From Leptospira ognonensis (GTDB lineage: Bacteria > Spirochaetota > Leptospiria > Leptospirales > Leptospiraceae), in contig NZ_RQGD01000005.1 in the NCBI RefSeq assembly GCF_004770745.1, positions 96,235 through 160,234 on the forward strand: DNA of 64,000 nt, written 5' to 3'. Each line of letters starts with the position of its first letter. The stretch's first letter is position 1. Shown here piece after piece: positions 1 to 9,611 of the stretch. The translations under genes and the position numbers were made by a program. A model generated the notes under the pieces. That model did not search any database. It was given only the letters and a program-made list of their open reading frames with translations, and was not told where the DNA came from.

Positions 1-432
1 CATGACCGCCCCAGAATCGTAAGCCACTCGGAAAGCAGCGGAGAGGGACGTTTTTGCAGCCTGGGCGGTTCTCACATTCCCTGCCGTCGCTATCTTCATT
101 CCCACGAATCCGGAAAGGCAGGAAATTAATGCTCCACTGACGAAAGCTATCGCTGTATAAGCTCCCTCATTGAACACTGTTTTCGGGTTATCTAAGAGAA
201 GAAAGATCAGTACGGTCATAAAACTGATAAAAAGTAAAATGACTCTGTATTCGCGTAATAAAAACGCCATCGCGCCTTCAGAAATCGCAGCCGCGATCTC
301 AATGAGGCGTTTGTTTTGCTCAACGTTGCCGCCTTCTGCACCAACTTTGATTCGAACGACTCGGCTAGCGTAGAATATCGCCGTGACAATTGATAGTAAC
401 GCCATGACGATTATGATCAGCTCTGCATTCAT
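1..432 (-). CDS. hppA: Membrane-bound ion-translocating pyrophosphatase, N-terminal part (cut by window edge)
   Basis: The reading frame starts at 432 and runs off the left edge, giving the first 144 residues. They show a short N-terminal membrane segment (residues 3-22), the conserved stretch [11 protein letters not shown], a second hydrophobic segment and the motif [11 protein letters not shown]. This combination is typical of H+/Na+-pumping membrane pyrophosphatases, which couple PPi hydrolysis in the cytoplasm to ion export. An AGAGGA ribosome site lies just upstream of the ATG. The residue that separates K+-dependent from K+-independent subfamilies lies outside the window, so the subtype is open. 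The gene is divergent from the TPR gene at 485. Confidence 0.9.
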   Translation of the reverse strand, partial: MNAELIIIVMALLSIVTAIFYASRVVRIKVGAEGGNVEQNKRLIEIAAAISEGAMAFLLREYRVILLFISFMTVLIFLLLDNPKTVFNEGAYTAIAFVSGALISCLSGFVGMKIATAGNVRTAQAAKTSLSAAFRVAYDSGAVM

Positions 433-484
433 GAAGATCCTCTTTTAGAATGTAAATTTTTGATTTTCTAAGAAATTTTAGAAG

Positions 485-1669
485 ATGACCGATGAGAAAC
501 CATATATGGTATCACGGTCAAGGAGAAAATGGCACTCAGGCCTTCTCTTAACAAGTCTATTTCTCTTTTACATGGGAATTTATGCAGAATCTACAAATCC
601 AGTAAAGGTAATGTTTACTTATGACCACCTTCTCAAAATAGCGGAAGAGAAGATCATCACTGAAACACCAAACCAAGCGTTTTCCTTTCTGGCTAAGGCT
701 CGTGAAATTCAACCCGAGCCAGATTACCGCTTTTATAACCTCACTGGCGAAGCTTTTTGGAAACTTGGAAATCATTTTGAGGCCATGTCGGCCTTCGAAA
801 AGTCCGTCGAGCTCAATCCAGGCCAATTTTCCTTAGTTCTTAGGATCGCTGATTTTTACGAATCGGAACGAAAACCAGATATTGCTCTCGAATTTAATGA
901 ACGATACTTAAAGATTATTCCAACAGACAAGAATCGAATTCTAAAATCGGCGATCCTTTCACGTCGCATCGGAAATGAAAACAATTACCAAAAATACATA
1001 CAAATATTAGAATCTGATAAATCTTTTTCTTCAGAAGAAGAATCCTTACAAACATCTCTCGGTAGAAATATCCGCCTACGAAAGTGGAAAGAAGCGGAGG
1101 AACTCACCTTACGTTATCTTCCCTATTTTCCGAGAGTGGAAGGATTGTATGAGACACTCATCTTGGCAAGAAGAGGGAAAAATTCTAGCCTAATCGAGGA
1201 TGCTTATATAATGGCCTGCGTTACTTTCAAAGATGAGACACGCTATTATGTGAGATTTGGAGTATACCTGCAAGAAAATGGCAGGTACTTAGAATCCTTA
1301 TCCATGTTTAGGCGAGCCTTTTATAATGCCTTAAAATTTAATTCAAAAAGTGATTGGGGCGAATTCCTATTTTTGTTACGTCAAAGTTATGCCAATCTTG
1401 ACAGGGAAGTTGATACCCTTGCCATTGACTCCCTAGTTTTAGATATACAGAACAGGAACCAATTAACGGATGTTCAGGTAATCAACCATTTACAAACATT
1501 TAGAAAGAATCGTGAATATCTGATGTTTGGAATCTTTTGGTTCAAAAATAAGAATGCAAACCAAGCAAACATTTACAGAAAGCTGCTCGACGAAAGGGAC
1601 CAAGAAAATTCCGAAACAGAATTCTTATTTGTCATTGGACCTTTCGCGAGAGAGAAGCTGGAATTCTAA
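485..1669 (+). CDS. TPR-repeat protein, probably secreted or membrane-anchored
   Basis: Protein of 394 residues. A basic N-terminus (RSRRK) is followed by a hydrophobic segment at about residues 18-33 ending in an Ala-Glu-Ser region, so it is exported or anchored. Residues about 45-170 contain TPR-like helical repeats, including a clear unit with the pattern [21 protein letters not shown]. There is no catalytic motif. TPR proteins usually act as protein-protein scaffolds; the partner is unknown. The start is the first ATG, but an ATG seven codons later is possible because neither has a good ribosome site. Its stop codon overlaps that of acs by 4 nt, tail to tail. Confidence 0.8.
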   Translation: MTDEKPYMVSRSRRKWHSGLLLTSLFLFYMGIYAESTNPVKVMFTYDHLLKIAEEKIITETPNQAFSFLAKAREIQPEPDYRFYNLTGEAFWKLGNHFEAMSAFEKSVELNPGQFSLVLRIADFYESERKPDIALEFNERYLKIIPTDKNRILKSAILSRRIGNENNYQKYIQILESDKSFSSEEESLQTSLGRNIRLRKWKEAEELTLRYLPYFPRVEGLYETLILARRGKNSSLIEDAYIMACVTFKDETRYYVRFGVYLQENGRYLESLSMFRRAFYNALKFNSKSDWGEFLFLLRQSYANLDREVDTLAIDSLVLDIQNRNQLTDVQVINHLQTFRKNREYLMFGIFWFKNKNANQANIYRKLLDERDQENSETEFLFVIGPFAREKLEF

Positions 1670-3633
1670 TTGCTATGATACTTTTTCTTATCGTCTATCA
1701 ATGTTTGCACGACACCTGGATCAGCTAACGTAGAAATATCTCCTAAAGTATCAAATTCATTGCATGCTATTTTTCTTAGAATCCTTCGCATGATTTTTCC
1801 CGATCTCGTTTTTGGCAATCCTGGAGCCCAATGGATGACATCGGGTCTAGCAATCTTACCTATCATTTTTTCAACACTCGCAATAAGCTCTTTTTTCAAG
1901 GAGTCATTGGTAGAAACACCTTGCTTTACAGTTACGTATGCATAAATGCCCTGGCCTTTAATGTCATGGGGAAAACCTACAACGGCAGCCTCTGCAATTG
2001 ATTTATGTTCAACGAGAGCACTCTCTACTTCCGCAGAACCTATTCTATGACCAGAAACATTTAAAACATCATCCACTCGTCCCGTTATTTTAAAATATCC
2101 ATCCTTGTCACGAGTCGCGCCGTCACCGGTAAAATAATAACCTTTAAATTGTGAAAAGTATGTATCGAAAAATCTTTTTGGGTCTCCGTAAACTCCACGC
2201 ATCATGGAAGGCCAAGGTGAAGCTATGCAAAGGTTACCTGATATTTCACCTTTCTCTTTAATTTCAATGCCTTCATTGTCCACAAGCACTGGTTTTACGC
2301 CGTAAAAAGGAAAACTAGCGGAGCCAGGTTTTTGTGGGAAAGCACCTGGAACGCCCGAAATCATAATCGAGCCTGTTTCCGTTTGCCACCACGTATCTAC
2401 GATCGGGCAATTCGATTTACCGATGTATTTATAATACCATTCCCATGCCTCTGGATTGATAGGTTCACCAACGGATCCGAGTAAGCGCAATGTTTTCAAA
2501 GAACGTTTATCGATATGATCTAAACTTTCTCGCATCAGTGCACGAATGGCGGTGGGAGCTGTATAGAATACTGTAACTCCGTATTTATCAATGACATCCC
2601 AAAACCTACCATGGTCTGGATAGCTTGGAACTCCCTCAAACATAAGTGAAGTGGCTCCATTTGACAGAGGGCCATACAAAATGTAACTGTGACCAGTGAT
2701 CCATCCAATGTCGGCTGTACACCAAAATGTATCCGTCTCTTTATAATCAAAAATGGACTGAAACGTAAGATTGGCACCTAACAAATAGCCAGCCGTTGTA
2801 TGAAGGACACCCTTCGGTTTTCCAGTAGAACCAGAGGTATATAAAATAAAGAGTGGGTCTTCTGCATCCATCGGCGTAGGAGGACACACTGGCTTTAAGG
2901 ATGGATCTTTCATCAGGAAATGATACCAGTGATCTCGTCCCTCTTTCCACAAGAGAGTACCTTCATCTCCAGTTCTTTTGACGACGATGACATTCTCTAT
3001 TTTCACTTTCGAAACTTCTAAGGCTTTATCGACATTGCTTTTGAGCTGAATTTGTTTCCCTCCACGATATCCGCCATCGGCAGTAATTACAAGCGTTGGT
3101 TTACAATCTTCTATTCTTCCATGGAGCGCTTCTGGAGAAAACCCACCAAACACTACTGAGTGCACAGCGCCAATCCGCGTACATGCGAGAGAGGCGATAG
3201 CAAGCTCTGGAATCATCGGCAAATAAATCAATACCCGATCTCCTTTCTTAACTTGCAAATTTTTTAATACATTGGCAAATTTATTCACCTCTCGGTATAA
3301 ATCATGATATGTGAGAACTCTACTTTCTTCTGGGTTATCTCCTTCCCAAATGATGGCAGCTTTGTTTTTATGCGGAGAATCTAAATGTCTGTCTAGGCAG
3401 TTTTGAGAAACATTGATTTTCCCACCTTCAAACCATTTTACTTTAGCCTTAGCAAAGTCATGCGATAATACTTTTTTCCACTTCTTGATCCAAGTTAATC
3501 GATTGGCTTCTTCAGCCCAAAATTTTTCAGGTTTTTCAATCGAAAGTTTATAACGAGCCTTATATGTTTTAAAATCAATATTCGCTAATTTTGCGAACTC
3601 TTTGCTTGGTGGGACGATTCTCTCTTTTGCCAT
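1666..3633 (-). CDS. acs: Acetyl-CoA synthetase (acetate--CoA ligase)
   Basis: Protein of 655 residues, the normal Acs length. It activates acetate with ATP to acetyl-AMP and transfers the acetyl group to CoA. The adenylation motif [11 protein letters not shown] is present near residue 270, as are the TWWQTETG motif and the C-terminal [11 protein letters not shown] motif whose Lys is the usual acetylation site. The N-terminal Acs extension ([13 protein letters not shown]) is present. For Leptospira, which live on fatty acids by beta-oxidation, this enzyme would recycle acetate; that role is inferred. The gene is convergent with the TPR gene, sharing the tetranucleotide CTAA for both stops. 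Confidence 0.96.
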   Translation of the reverse strand: MAKERIVPPSKEFAKLANIDFKTYKARYKLSIEKPEKFWAEEANRLTWIKKWKKVLSHDFAKAKVKWFEGGKINVSQNCLDRHLDSPHKNKAAIIWEGDNPEESRVLTYHDLYREVNKFANVLKNLQVKKGDRVLIYLPMIPELAIASLACTRIGAVHSVVFGGFSPEALHGRIEDCKPTLVITADGGYRGGKQIQLKSNVDKALEVSKVKIENVIVVKRTGDEGTLLWKEGRDHWYHFLMKDPSLKPVCPPTPMDAEDPLFILYTSGSTGKPKGVLHTTAGYLLGANLTFQSIFDYKETDTFWCTADIGWITGHSYILYGPLSNGATSLMFEGVPSYPDHGRFWDVIDKYGVTVFYTAPTAIRALMRESLDHIDKRSLKTLRLLGSVGEPINPEAWEWYYKYIGKSNCPIVDTWWQTETGSIMISGVPGAFPQKPGSASFPFYGVKPVLVDNEGIEIKEKGEISGNLCIASPWPSMMRGVYGDPKRFFDTYFSQFKGYYFTGDGATRDKDGYFKITGRVDDVLNVSGHRIGSAEVESALVEHKSIAEAAVVGFPHDIKGQGIYAYVTVKQGVSTNDSLKKELIASVEKMIGKIARPDVIHWAPGLPKTRSGKIMRRILRKIACNEFDTLGDISTLADPGVVQTLIDDKKKYHSN

Positions 3634-3716
3634 CTCATTCCTCTATGGGAAAATTTTGGCAAAATGCGAAAAGATTGTCTAGCCTGATTCCAAAAGATTT
3701 TTTAGTCTCTGTTGTT

Positions 3717-4268
3717 TTAATGTGATCCTGTTCGGATTAAATCTAAGAACTCGCTTCTGGTGGTGGCATCGGATTTAAACAAACCGATCAAACTAGAAGT
3801 GAACAATTCCGAATTCTGTTTTTCGACTCCACGCATCATCATGCACAAATGTTTTGCTTTGATGACGACGCCAACTCCGAGAGGATCTAAGGTTTCCTGG
3901 ATCGCCTGAGCAATCTGATCCGTTAGTCTTTCTTGGACTTGCAACCTCCTGGCAAAGACATCTACGATCCGTGGAATTTTACTAATACCGATGATCTTCT
4001 TATTGGGGATATAGGCTACATGGGCACGACCAAAAAATGGGAGCAAATGGTGTTCGCAGAGGGAATAGAGCTCAATGTCGCGTACCAAAACCATTCCTGT
4101 TGTCTTTTCTTCGAAAATGGCACCGTTTACGATTTGGCCGATATCGGCTATATAACCACTGGTTAAGAATTCATACGCCTTCTTAACGCGATTAGGCGTC
4201 TTAACAAGTCCTTCCCTAGAAGGATCCTCGCCAACTTGTCTTAGTATTTCTTCTACTAGATCTTCCAT
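3717..4268 (-). CDS. folE: GTP cyclohydrolase I
   Basis: Protein of 183 residues, typical for FolE. It converts GTP to 7,8-dihydroneopterin triphosphate, the first step of folate (and possibly queuosine) synthesis. The zinc-binding and active-site motifs are visible: [40 protein letters not shown] and HLCMMMRGV with the second zinc Cys. It lies 83 nt upstream of acs (in minus-strand terms, before its start) and is divergent from the glycosyltransferase at 4339. It appears monocistronic. Confidence 0.95.
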   Translation of the reverse strand: MEDLVEEILRQVGEDPSREGLVKTPNRVKKAYEFLTSGYIADIGQIVNGAIFEEKTTGMVLVRDIELYSLCEHHLLPFFGRAHVAYIPNKKIIGISKIPRIVDVFARRLQVQERLTDQIAQAIQETLDPLGVGVVIKAKHLCMMMRGVEKQNSELFTSSLIGLFKSDATTRSEFLDLIRTGSH

Positions 4269-4338
4269 AGTTAATTTGACTCATTCCCCAGAATAAAGAG
4301 TTAGATAGTTCTCGTTTTTATCGAGATTATTATCAACC

Positions 4339-5454
4339 ATGGAAAATACAATGAGAAGAAAAATCGGCTACGATGCACGGATGATTGAACATTCTGGCAT
4401 TGGCGTTCGCATCCAACATATTTTAAAATTTTGGCCGCTTTCGGAAACGGAAGCCGAGCTTTTTGTGTTTGGCGACCCTGCCTTACTCAGGAAACATCAC
4501 CTACCTTCTCATGCACAAATTATAGAATACCGAGCAGGTATCTATTCCCTTAAAGAACTGATGGGCCATCCAAAAATGAGAGAAATGGATTTTCTTGATA
4601 TTCCTCATTTCAATATACCTATCTTAAACCTTTCTAAGTGCATCGTCACCATTCACGACCTCATACCTTATCATTTCAAACAAGCGCATCGTTCATTTGT
4701 TAAAAGAGTTTATCTGAATCTCATCTTAAGAATGATAGCAAGGTTTGCTTACAGAGTAATTTGTGTTTCAAATTTTACAAAAAATGATTTCACGAAATTT
4801 TTTTATCATGGATCAGAAGAGATTTCTGTTATTTACAATGGAATTGATCCCAACGTTTTTTCAGCCAATGGAAATGAAAACTTAGATGATTTTCGATCTA
4901 AACATTTATTACCGAAGGAATTTTTACTCACAATTGGAATCGGAAAGAAGCATAAGAACTTCGAATTTTTAATCAAAAACCTCACCTTTTTATGGAAGGA
5001 AAATTCTCTAAAACTTCCTCTCGTGATTGGTGGTCTTGGGAAGGAAATCCCTAGAGAAATTCAAAATTTTAAGGATCAATTCCCTGAACTGATTGTGCTT
5101 TTGCAGCATCTACCTTACGAGGCACTCCCATATGTCTACCAGTCTGCAAAGTTATTCCTCTTTCCTTCCTTGTTTGAAGGCTTTGGTTTTCCCGTGCTCG
5201 AAGCCCAGGCCTCGGGAACACCTGTTCTATCCTCCGATGCCACGGTCCTCCCGGAAATACTGAAGGAATCAGCTTTGCTCTTCGATGCCAAAAATGACGC
5301 TGATTTCCAAAAAAAAATGATCGGATTGCTTTCTGACCAGAAAGAAATGGCTCGTCTCAAATCGGCAGGCCTATCTAATGCAAAATCCTTTCATTGGAAG
5401 GAACAGATTCGCGACCTTCGAATCTTTTATCTTAAAATTTTATCTCAAAAATAA
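4339..5454 (+). CDS. GT4-family glycosyltransferase
   Basis: Protein of 371 residues with the two-domain layout of GT-B fold, family 4 enzymes. The C-terminal nucleotide-sugar site is visible as EGFGFPVLEAQASGTPVL, where the two Glu of the EX7E motif sit, and KKHKNFEFLIKNL is the usual donor-side loop. The N-terminal half has HDLIPYHF and VICVSNFTKNDF, typical acceptor-side elements. It has no signal peptide, so it acts in the cytoplasm. Donor and acceptor cannot be read from sequence; surface polysaccharide or glycolipid synthesis is the general expectation. A second ATG four codons downstream is an alternative start. Confidence 0.88.
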   Translation: MENTMRRKIGYDARMIEHSGIGVRIQHILKFWPLSETEAELFVFGDPALLRKHHLPSHAQIIEYRAGIYSLKELMGHPKMREMDFLDIPHFNIPILNLSKCIVTIHDLIPYHFKQAHRSFVKRVYLNLILRMIARFAYRVICVSNFTKNDFTKFFYHGSEEISVIYNGIDPNVFSANGNENLDDFRSKHLLPKEFLLTIGIGKKHKNFEFLIKNLTFLWKENSLKLPLVIGGLGKEIPREIQNFKDQFPELIVLLQHLPYEALPYVYQSAKLFLFPSLFEGFGFPVLEAQASGTPVLSSDATVLPEILKESALLFDAKNDADFQKKMIGLLSDQKEMARLKSAGLSNAKSFHWKEQIRDLRIFYLKILSQK

Positions 5455-5500
5455 CTTGCATGATTTAGAACTTTGGCAGAGACTGATTCTCAGAACCAGT

Positions 5501-5701
5501 ATGAACAAATGTCATTGTGCCGAAGTTTACTTTGAAGACATCTTAAAGATTGTCAAAGAAACGAATCGCCCTTTACTAGAAGTTGCGAAGGATTTGGGGG
5601 CTGCTGATACATGCACCGCATGTGTTACGGATATGTTCCACTTCGTTCAAAATGAACTTGAGGGACTAACACTTGCAGGAAATTCAACTTATCGATCATA
5701 A
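5501..5701 (+). CDS. Small (2Fe-2S)-binding protein, BFD-like
   Basis: Protein of 66 residues when started at the ATG at 5501; the longer open frame upstream overlaps the glycosyltransferase and looks spurious. Four cysteines are arranged as C-x-C near the N-terminus and C-x2-C near residue 37, the pattern of bacterioferritin-associated ferredoxin-like domains. The helix after the last pair (MFHFVQNEL) also fits. A role in electron transfer or iron release is inferred from the family. The gene overlaps the next one, a WbuC cupin, by 29 nt, suggesting translational coupling. Confidence 0.72.
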   Translation: MNKCHCAEVYFEDILKIVKETNRPLLEVAKDLGAADTCTACVTDMFHFVQNELEGLTLAGNSTYRS

Positions 5702-6146
5702 GCTATTTGAGAAAGTCATCTCGGAAGCTAAATCCTCTCCACGCAAACGTAAAAATTTTAATTTCCACCAGCTAACGGAAGTCTACCAGCGTTTTCTAAA
5801 CGTCTTAACAACTTCTACTTATGTTTCCGTTCACCGTCATAAATCCGATCCAAAACCCGAAACCTTTGTCATTCTACAAGGCGAAGTAGGATTTTTAATT
5901 TTTAATGATGATGGATCTGTTCGAGAGAAACACCTGCTTTCCTCAAAAGGTCCTGTAGTAGGTATCGATATTCAGCCAGGAGTCTGGCATAACTTAGTCT
6001 GCTTAAGTGACGTAGCTGTCTGCTTTGAAGGGAAGTCCGGTCCCTACATCGAAACTTCAGATAAAGAATTTCACAGTCTTTATCCCGCAGAAGGCGAATC
6101 AGAGTCAGAAACAAAATTAAAAGAATGGAAAGCTCTTTTTTTGTGA
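5673..6146 (+). CDS. WbuC-type cupin metalloprotein
   Basis: Protein of 157 residues starting at a TTG (5673) with a GAGGGA ribosome site 8 nt upstream, inside the preceding Fe-S protein gene. The single cupin barrel is recognisable from VSVHRHKSDPKPETFVILQGEVGF and GVWHNLVCLS, giving the His/Glu metal set. WbuC-like cupins occur near polysaccharide genes; their reaction is not settled. The sequence suits that family in length and motif order. Context with a glycosyltransferase two genes upstream is compatible with envelope sugar metabolism, but this is inference. Confidence 0.78.
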   Translation: MQEIQLIDHKLFEKVISEAKSSPRKRKNFNFHQLTEVYQRFLNVLTTSTYVSVHRHKSDPKPETFVILQGEVGFLIFNDDGSVREKHLLSSKGPVVGIDIQPGVWHNLVCLSDVAVCFEGKSGPYIETSDKEFHSLYPAEGESESETKLKEWKALFL

Positions 6147-7117
6147 GAAGCCTCAAAATCATTATGCTTTTGAGCCTCCTCTCTTTCTGTAAATCCTTAC
6201 CAAAATTTGTACCAGTCTCCGAACATAAGTTTGAAAAAATCATAACAGATACTTATGAGCGGACTTTTCATGTTTATATTCCAAAATCAAAAAACGAATC
6301 TCCAAAACCATTAGTCTTCGTATTACATGGAGGAGGTGGAACCAGTGAAGGTATGATTTATCTCACTCGCATTTCGGAAATCGCAGAAAGAGATGGTTTC
6401 ATCGCTGTATTTCCAAACGGATTTGAAAACAGATGGAATGATGGAAGAGGAATTTTACGATTCGCAACAGATCGATTAAATATAAATGATGTTAGGTTTT
6501 TTAGAGATATTGTCGCTTACTTAAAGTCAAACCATCGCATTGATACACAGAGAATTCATATTGTTGGATTATCGAACGGTGGCTTTATGGCCCAGAGAGC
6601 CGTTTGCGAAGCCTCAGATTTATTCGCATCTGGATTTTCCGTTGCAGCAACCACTTCGAAATTTATTGAAACGAACTGTGATTTGAAAGAACCAATTTCT
6701 TTCGGTTTTATCTTTGGTAAAAGGGATGATGTCATACCGTACTCAGGTGGAACCATTCTAATTCCGTCTTCTCCCCAAGCAAATTCATCAAAAATAAGTG
6801 CTGGAGAAAGTCTATCCTTCACTTCTACTCTAGAAGTTTGGAAAAATAGATTGAAATGTGAATCTGAAGAAACCCAATACATTGAAAGCCTTAAAAAGAA
6901 GTATCCGAAAGAGATTATAAAGTATACATATCGTAATTGTAATCACAGTTCTATGTTAGATGCATATTTAATCGAATCTGGCGGTCACTTTTGGCCGCAC
7001 GGATTCTTTTATGAACATGAGAAAAAATATGGGTATCTAACAAATGATCTGGATGCTTCTAGCGTGATTCTCGATTTTTTTAAACGCACGCCTAAACTGG
7101 CAACGGGAGTAAACTAA
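6125..7117 (+). CDS. Lipoprotein esterase of the PHB-depolymerase/LpqC family
   Basis: Protein of 330 residues. A hydrophobic N-terminal segment ends in LLSFC, a plausible spirochaete lipobox, so the protein is probably a lipid-anchored envelope protein. The alpha/beta-hydrolase core is complete: oxyanion motif HGGGG, nucleophile elbow GLSNGG with Ser, an acid Asp in KRDDVIPYSGG and a late His in SGGHFWPH. This matches the secreted PHB-depolymerase-like / feruloyl-esterase-like family. The natural ester substrate is unknown. The start overlaps the cupin gene by 22 nt and its stop overlaps the next start by 1 nt (TAATG), so the run 5501-8013 is likely one operon. Confidence 0.82.
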   Translation: MESSFFVRSLKIIMLLSLLSFCKSLPKFVPVSEHKFEKIITDTYERTFHVYIPKSKNESPKPLVFVLHGGGGTSEGMIYLTRISEIAERDGFIAVFPNGFENRWNDGRGILRFATDRLNINDVRFFRDIVAYLKSNHRIDTQRIHIVGLSNGGFMAQRAVCEASDLFASGFSVAATTSKFIETNCDLKEPISFGFIFGKRDDVIPYSGGTILIPSSPQANSSKISAGESLSFTSTLEVWKNRLKCESEETQYIESLKKKYPKEIIKYTYRNCNHSSMLDAYLIESGGHFWPHGFFYEHEKKYGYLTNDLDASSVILDFFKRTPKLATGVN

Positions 7118-8013
7118 TGTTTTATTCAGAAATTCGAAACAAACAGACAGTATTCTCGACCGTAGAGGTTGGTGCCGGCGAGCCAGTTTTATTTTTGCAC
7201 GGCTTTCCCGACAATCATAAGACATTTATTAATATAATGGAACCTGTAAGTCGAGCTGGTTACCATTGTGTAGCACCCGTAATGCGTGGTTATGAGCCTA
7301 GCTCAATCTCGCATTGGTCGAAACTCCATATAAATGACCTCGTTCTAGATATTTTAGGATGGATGGATGATAGAGGCTGGGACCATGTTCACCTCGTAGG
7401 TCATAACTGGGGGTCTGTAATCGCGTATGCCTGCGGAATTTACTATCCCATGCGCATTTCCTCGATTACTTCCATAGGGGTCCCACTACTTAAAAACTAT
7501 CAGGAAACACTACTTTGGGCGCCTCAACAATCACTCAATACCTGGTATCTGCTTTTGTTTCAAATTCCTTACTTGGCGGAGTTGACACTTCGGTCCAATG
7601 ACTTTGCCTTGATAGATTACTTGTGGAAAGACTGGTCTCCTGATCTCCGCATCGATAAGGAGCATCTATTAGATATTAAATCCTCTTTTCAAAATCCAGG
7701 CGTTCTTACGTCCGCATTGGCTTATTATAGAAATTTGAATGACCTGCTAACGGACTCGGGGCGGGAAAGCTTGTTAGGCATCATCGACGCAGTGGTTGGT
7801 GCGCCTACTCAAGTTCTTTATGGTTTGAATGATGGCTGCTTTCATAGAAACATGTTCGAACAGATTATGAAGGAATCTGATTTTCCCCGTGGGCTACGAA
7901 AAATAGGTTTTGACCATGCAGGACATTTTCTTCATTGGGAAAGAGCGAACGAAGTGATACATAATATTTTATTTTGGTTGGATCTCCACAATTCTAAACG
8001 TCAAATTGTTTAA
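7117..8013 (+). CDS. Epoxide-hydrolase-like alpha/beta hydrolase with Asn at the nucleophile position
   Basis: Protein of 298 residues with the fold signature of soluble epoxide hydrolases and haloalkane dehalogenases: HGFPDNH oxyanion loop (residues 28-34), nucleophile elbow VGHNWGS (94-100), a late acid in GLNDGCF and the catalytic His in GHFLHWE. Family members carry Asp at the nucleophile position (GHDWG); here it is Asn97, encoded by AAC at 7405-7407. The rest of the triad is intact. It may be inactive, may use deamidated Asn, or may have another function. There is no signal peptide, so it is cytoplasmic. It is translationally coupled to the upstream esterase. Confidence 0.82.
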   Translation: MFYSEIRNKQTVFSTVEVGAGEPVLFLHGFPDNHKTFINIMEPVSRAGYHCVAPVMRGYEPSSISHWSKLHINDLVLDILGWMDDRGWDHVHLVGHNWGSVIAYACGIYYPMRISSITSIGVPLLKNYQETLLWAPQQSLNTWYLLLFQIPYLAELTLRSNDFALIDYLWKDWSPDLRIDKEHLLDIKSSFQNPGVLTSALAYYRNLNDLLTDSGRESLLGIIDAVVGAPTQVLYGLNDGCFHRNMFEQIMKESDFPRGLRKIGFDHAGHFLHWERANEVIHNILFWLDLHNSKRQIV

Positions 8014-8028
8014 AGAGGGTTAAGTTCA

Positions 8029-8232
8029 ATGTTTCAAAATATGGGTTTATATGATCGTATAGCACGGGTGGCCGCAGGGCTTATCGTTGGAGGTCTTTAT
8101 CTAGGTGGGGTTGTACAAGGAACGGTTGCGATCGTGCTTGCCGTTGTAGCACTCGTCCTAATTGGAACCTCAGCGGTTGGTTTTTGTCCCGCTTATCTTC
8201 CTTTCAAGTTCTCTACAAAACCTAAACAATAA
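8029..8232 (+). CDS. DUF2892 (YgaP-like) small inner-membrane protein
   Basis: Protein of 67 residues with two hydrophobic segments (about 13-31 and 33-52). The conserved DUF2892 elements are present: an N-terminal NMGLYDRIARVAAG stretch and a C-terminal GFCPAYLPF. The family is membrane-embedded and of unknown function, sometimes fused to rhodanese domains. An AGAGGG ribosome site lies about 12 nt upstream of the ATG. It follows the hydrolase by 15 nt and its stop codon directly abuts the convergent methyltransferase stop at 8233. Confidence 0.85.
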   Translation: MFQNMGLYDRIARVAAGLIVGGLYLGGVVQGTVAIVLAVVALVLIGTSAVGFCPAYLPFKFSTKPKQ

Positions 8233-9351
8233 CTAAGTTCTTTCCAAACAGGTGAGCACCTCATAATGAGGTGTTCTAGGAAAAAAATCTAATAATACCA
8301 ACTTCGTTATTTTGTAATTATTCTTTTTCAATTCTACGATATCTCTTTTTAAAGTGCTCGGATTGCAGCTTGAATAGATGATTTTACTAGGTCTGAATTT
8401 CACCATTGTCTTGATGATTTCAGGTGTTAGTCCTGCCCTTGGCGGGTTTACGATCCAAGTTGGATATTTATCAACAGACTTTGGAATTGGTCGTTGGTAT
8501 AAATCAATAGCTTCATAGGTAAAATGACCTACTCCGTTTGCCTTTGCATTGGCTTTTGCAAAATCGATACTTTTTTGATGCATCTCGATTCCGTAAAGCG
8601 AAGATATATTCTGTTTTAAGGATATGCCTATCGTTCCACTACCGCAAAACAATTCCAAAACTTTCTCTTGGTCGCCTAGCCAAGATGATATTTTTTCAAT
8701 CCAGGGCGAAATTAAAAAACGGTTGATCTGAAAAAAACCTTTCTCGGGAATTTGCAATGATGTTCCATTTAAATTAAATTTTGAAACATCCTTTTCATAA
8801 TTCACAATGCCTTGTTCCGAAAGTCTTAGGTGAATTGTTTTCTGTTTGATCCATTTATCTTTCAATTTTGAATCAAGATTTTTCCACAAAAGCCTCTCAT
8901 CAAGATTCATACAAACAGACTGGGACTTTTCTACAACCTGATGGGTCTGTTTAGAGAAGAAGCCTATGGATTTATTTACATTCTGCCACTGCACATTATT
9001 TCTATAAAAGTTTTCTGCTCCAGAAATCACCTCTAGCCACTTTGACTCATTTGGAAACATATCCGATAACAACGATTTTTTAATTTCTATCTCTTTAGCA
9101 TAGGTTATATGTCGAAAGCTACAACCGCCACAGCTTTGGTATACTTCACAGTCAGGAGCGATTCTTTCCGAGGACGGTTCTAATACTTCTATAACCGTTC
9201 CGAACCACTCTTTTTTTCCCTGTTTTTCGAGAGTAATATTTACGGATTCGCCTGGAATTCCTCCAGTTACAAACACAGCATGTCCATCATGATGGCCAAT
9301 CGCATAGCCACCATTGACCCATTTTTCCAGTTTTATCTTAAGCTTTTCCAT
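8233..9351 (-). CDS. Class I SAM-dependent RNA m5U methyltransferase (TrmA/RlmD family)
   Basis: Protein of 372 residues. The N-terminal 55 residues form a TRAM domain; next comes an Fe-S motif (C-x5-C-x2-C in YQSCGGCSFRH plus an earlier Cys) typical of RlmD-type enzymes. The C-terminal SAM domain has LELFCGSGTIGI, the NPPRAG motif and the catalytic Cys in SSCNPSTLKRD. It would methylate C5 of a uridine in 23S rRNA or tRNA; which target cannot be decided from sequence. It is shorter than E. coli RlmD (about 430), mainly in the central domain. Start ATG at 9351. Confidence 0.9.
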   Translation of the reverse strand: MEKLKIKLEKWVNGGYAIGHHDGHAVFVTGGIPGESVNITLEKQGKKEWFGTVIEVLEPSSERIAPDCEVYQSCGGCSFRHITYAKEIEIKKSLLSDMFPNESKWLEVISGAENFYRNNVQWQNVNKSIGFFSKQTHQVVEKSQSVCMNLDERLLWKNLDSKLKDKWIKQKTIHLRLSEQGIVNYEKDVSKFNLNGTSLQIPEKGFFQINRFLISPWIEKISSWLGDQEKVLELFCGSGTIGISLKQNISSLYGIEMHQKSIDFAKANAKANGVGHFTYEAIDLYQRPIPKSVDKYPTWIVNPPRAGLTPEIIKTMVKFRPSKIIYSSCNPSTLKRDIVELKKNNYKITKLVLLDFFPRTPHYEVLTCLERT

Positions 9352-9379
9352 TCTCTAGAGCCATTCATTGAATATTCAT

Positions 9380-9407
9380 TTGACACTGCACTTGAATTTC
9401 CGATAAC
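9380..9407 (+). promoter_or_regulatory. Candidate sigma-70 promoter for the tRNA-Ser(TGA) cluster
   Basis: A perfect -35 TTGACA at 9380-9385 is followed after 16 nt by GATAAC (9402-9407), a 4/6 match to the -10 box. The predicted transcription start would lie just before the tRNA at 9422. It sits in the 70-nt gap between the divergent methyltransferase gene and the tRNA, the right place to drive the tRNA/ORF run. Confidence 0.45.
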
Positions 9408-9421
9408 GGATAGGTACTCTT

Positions 9422-9505
<84 letters not shown>

Positions 9506-9515
9506 AAGTATTAAT

Positions 9516-9604
<89 letters not shown>

Positions 9605-9611
9605 AAATTGT

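Noticed and set aside
5378..5500. Longer N-terminus for the small Fe-S protein
   Set aside because: It overlaps the glycosyltransferase 3' end, has no ribosome site and adds residues unlike the family.
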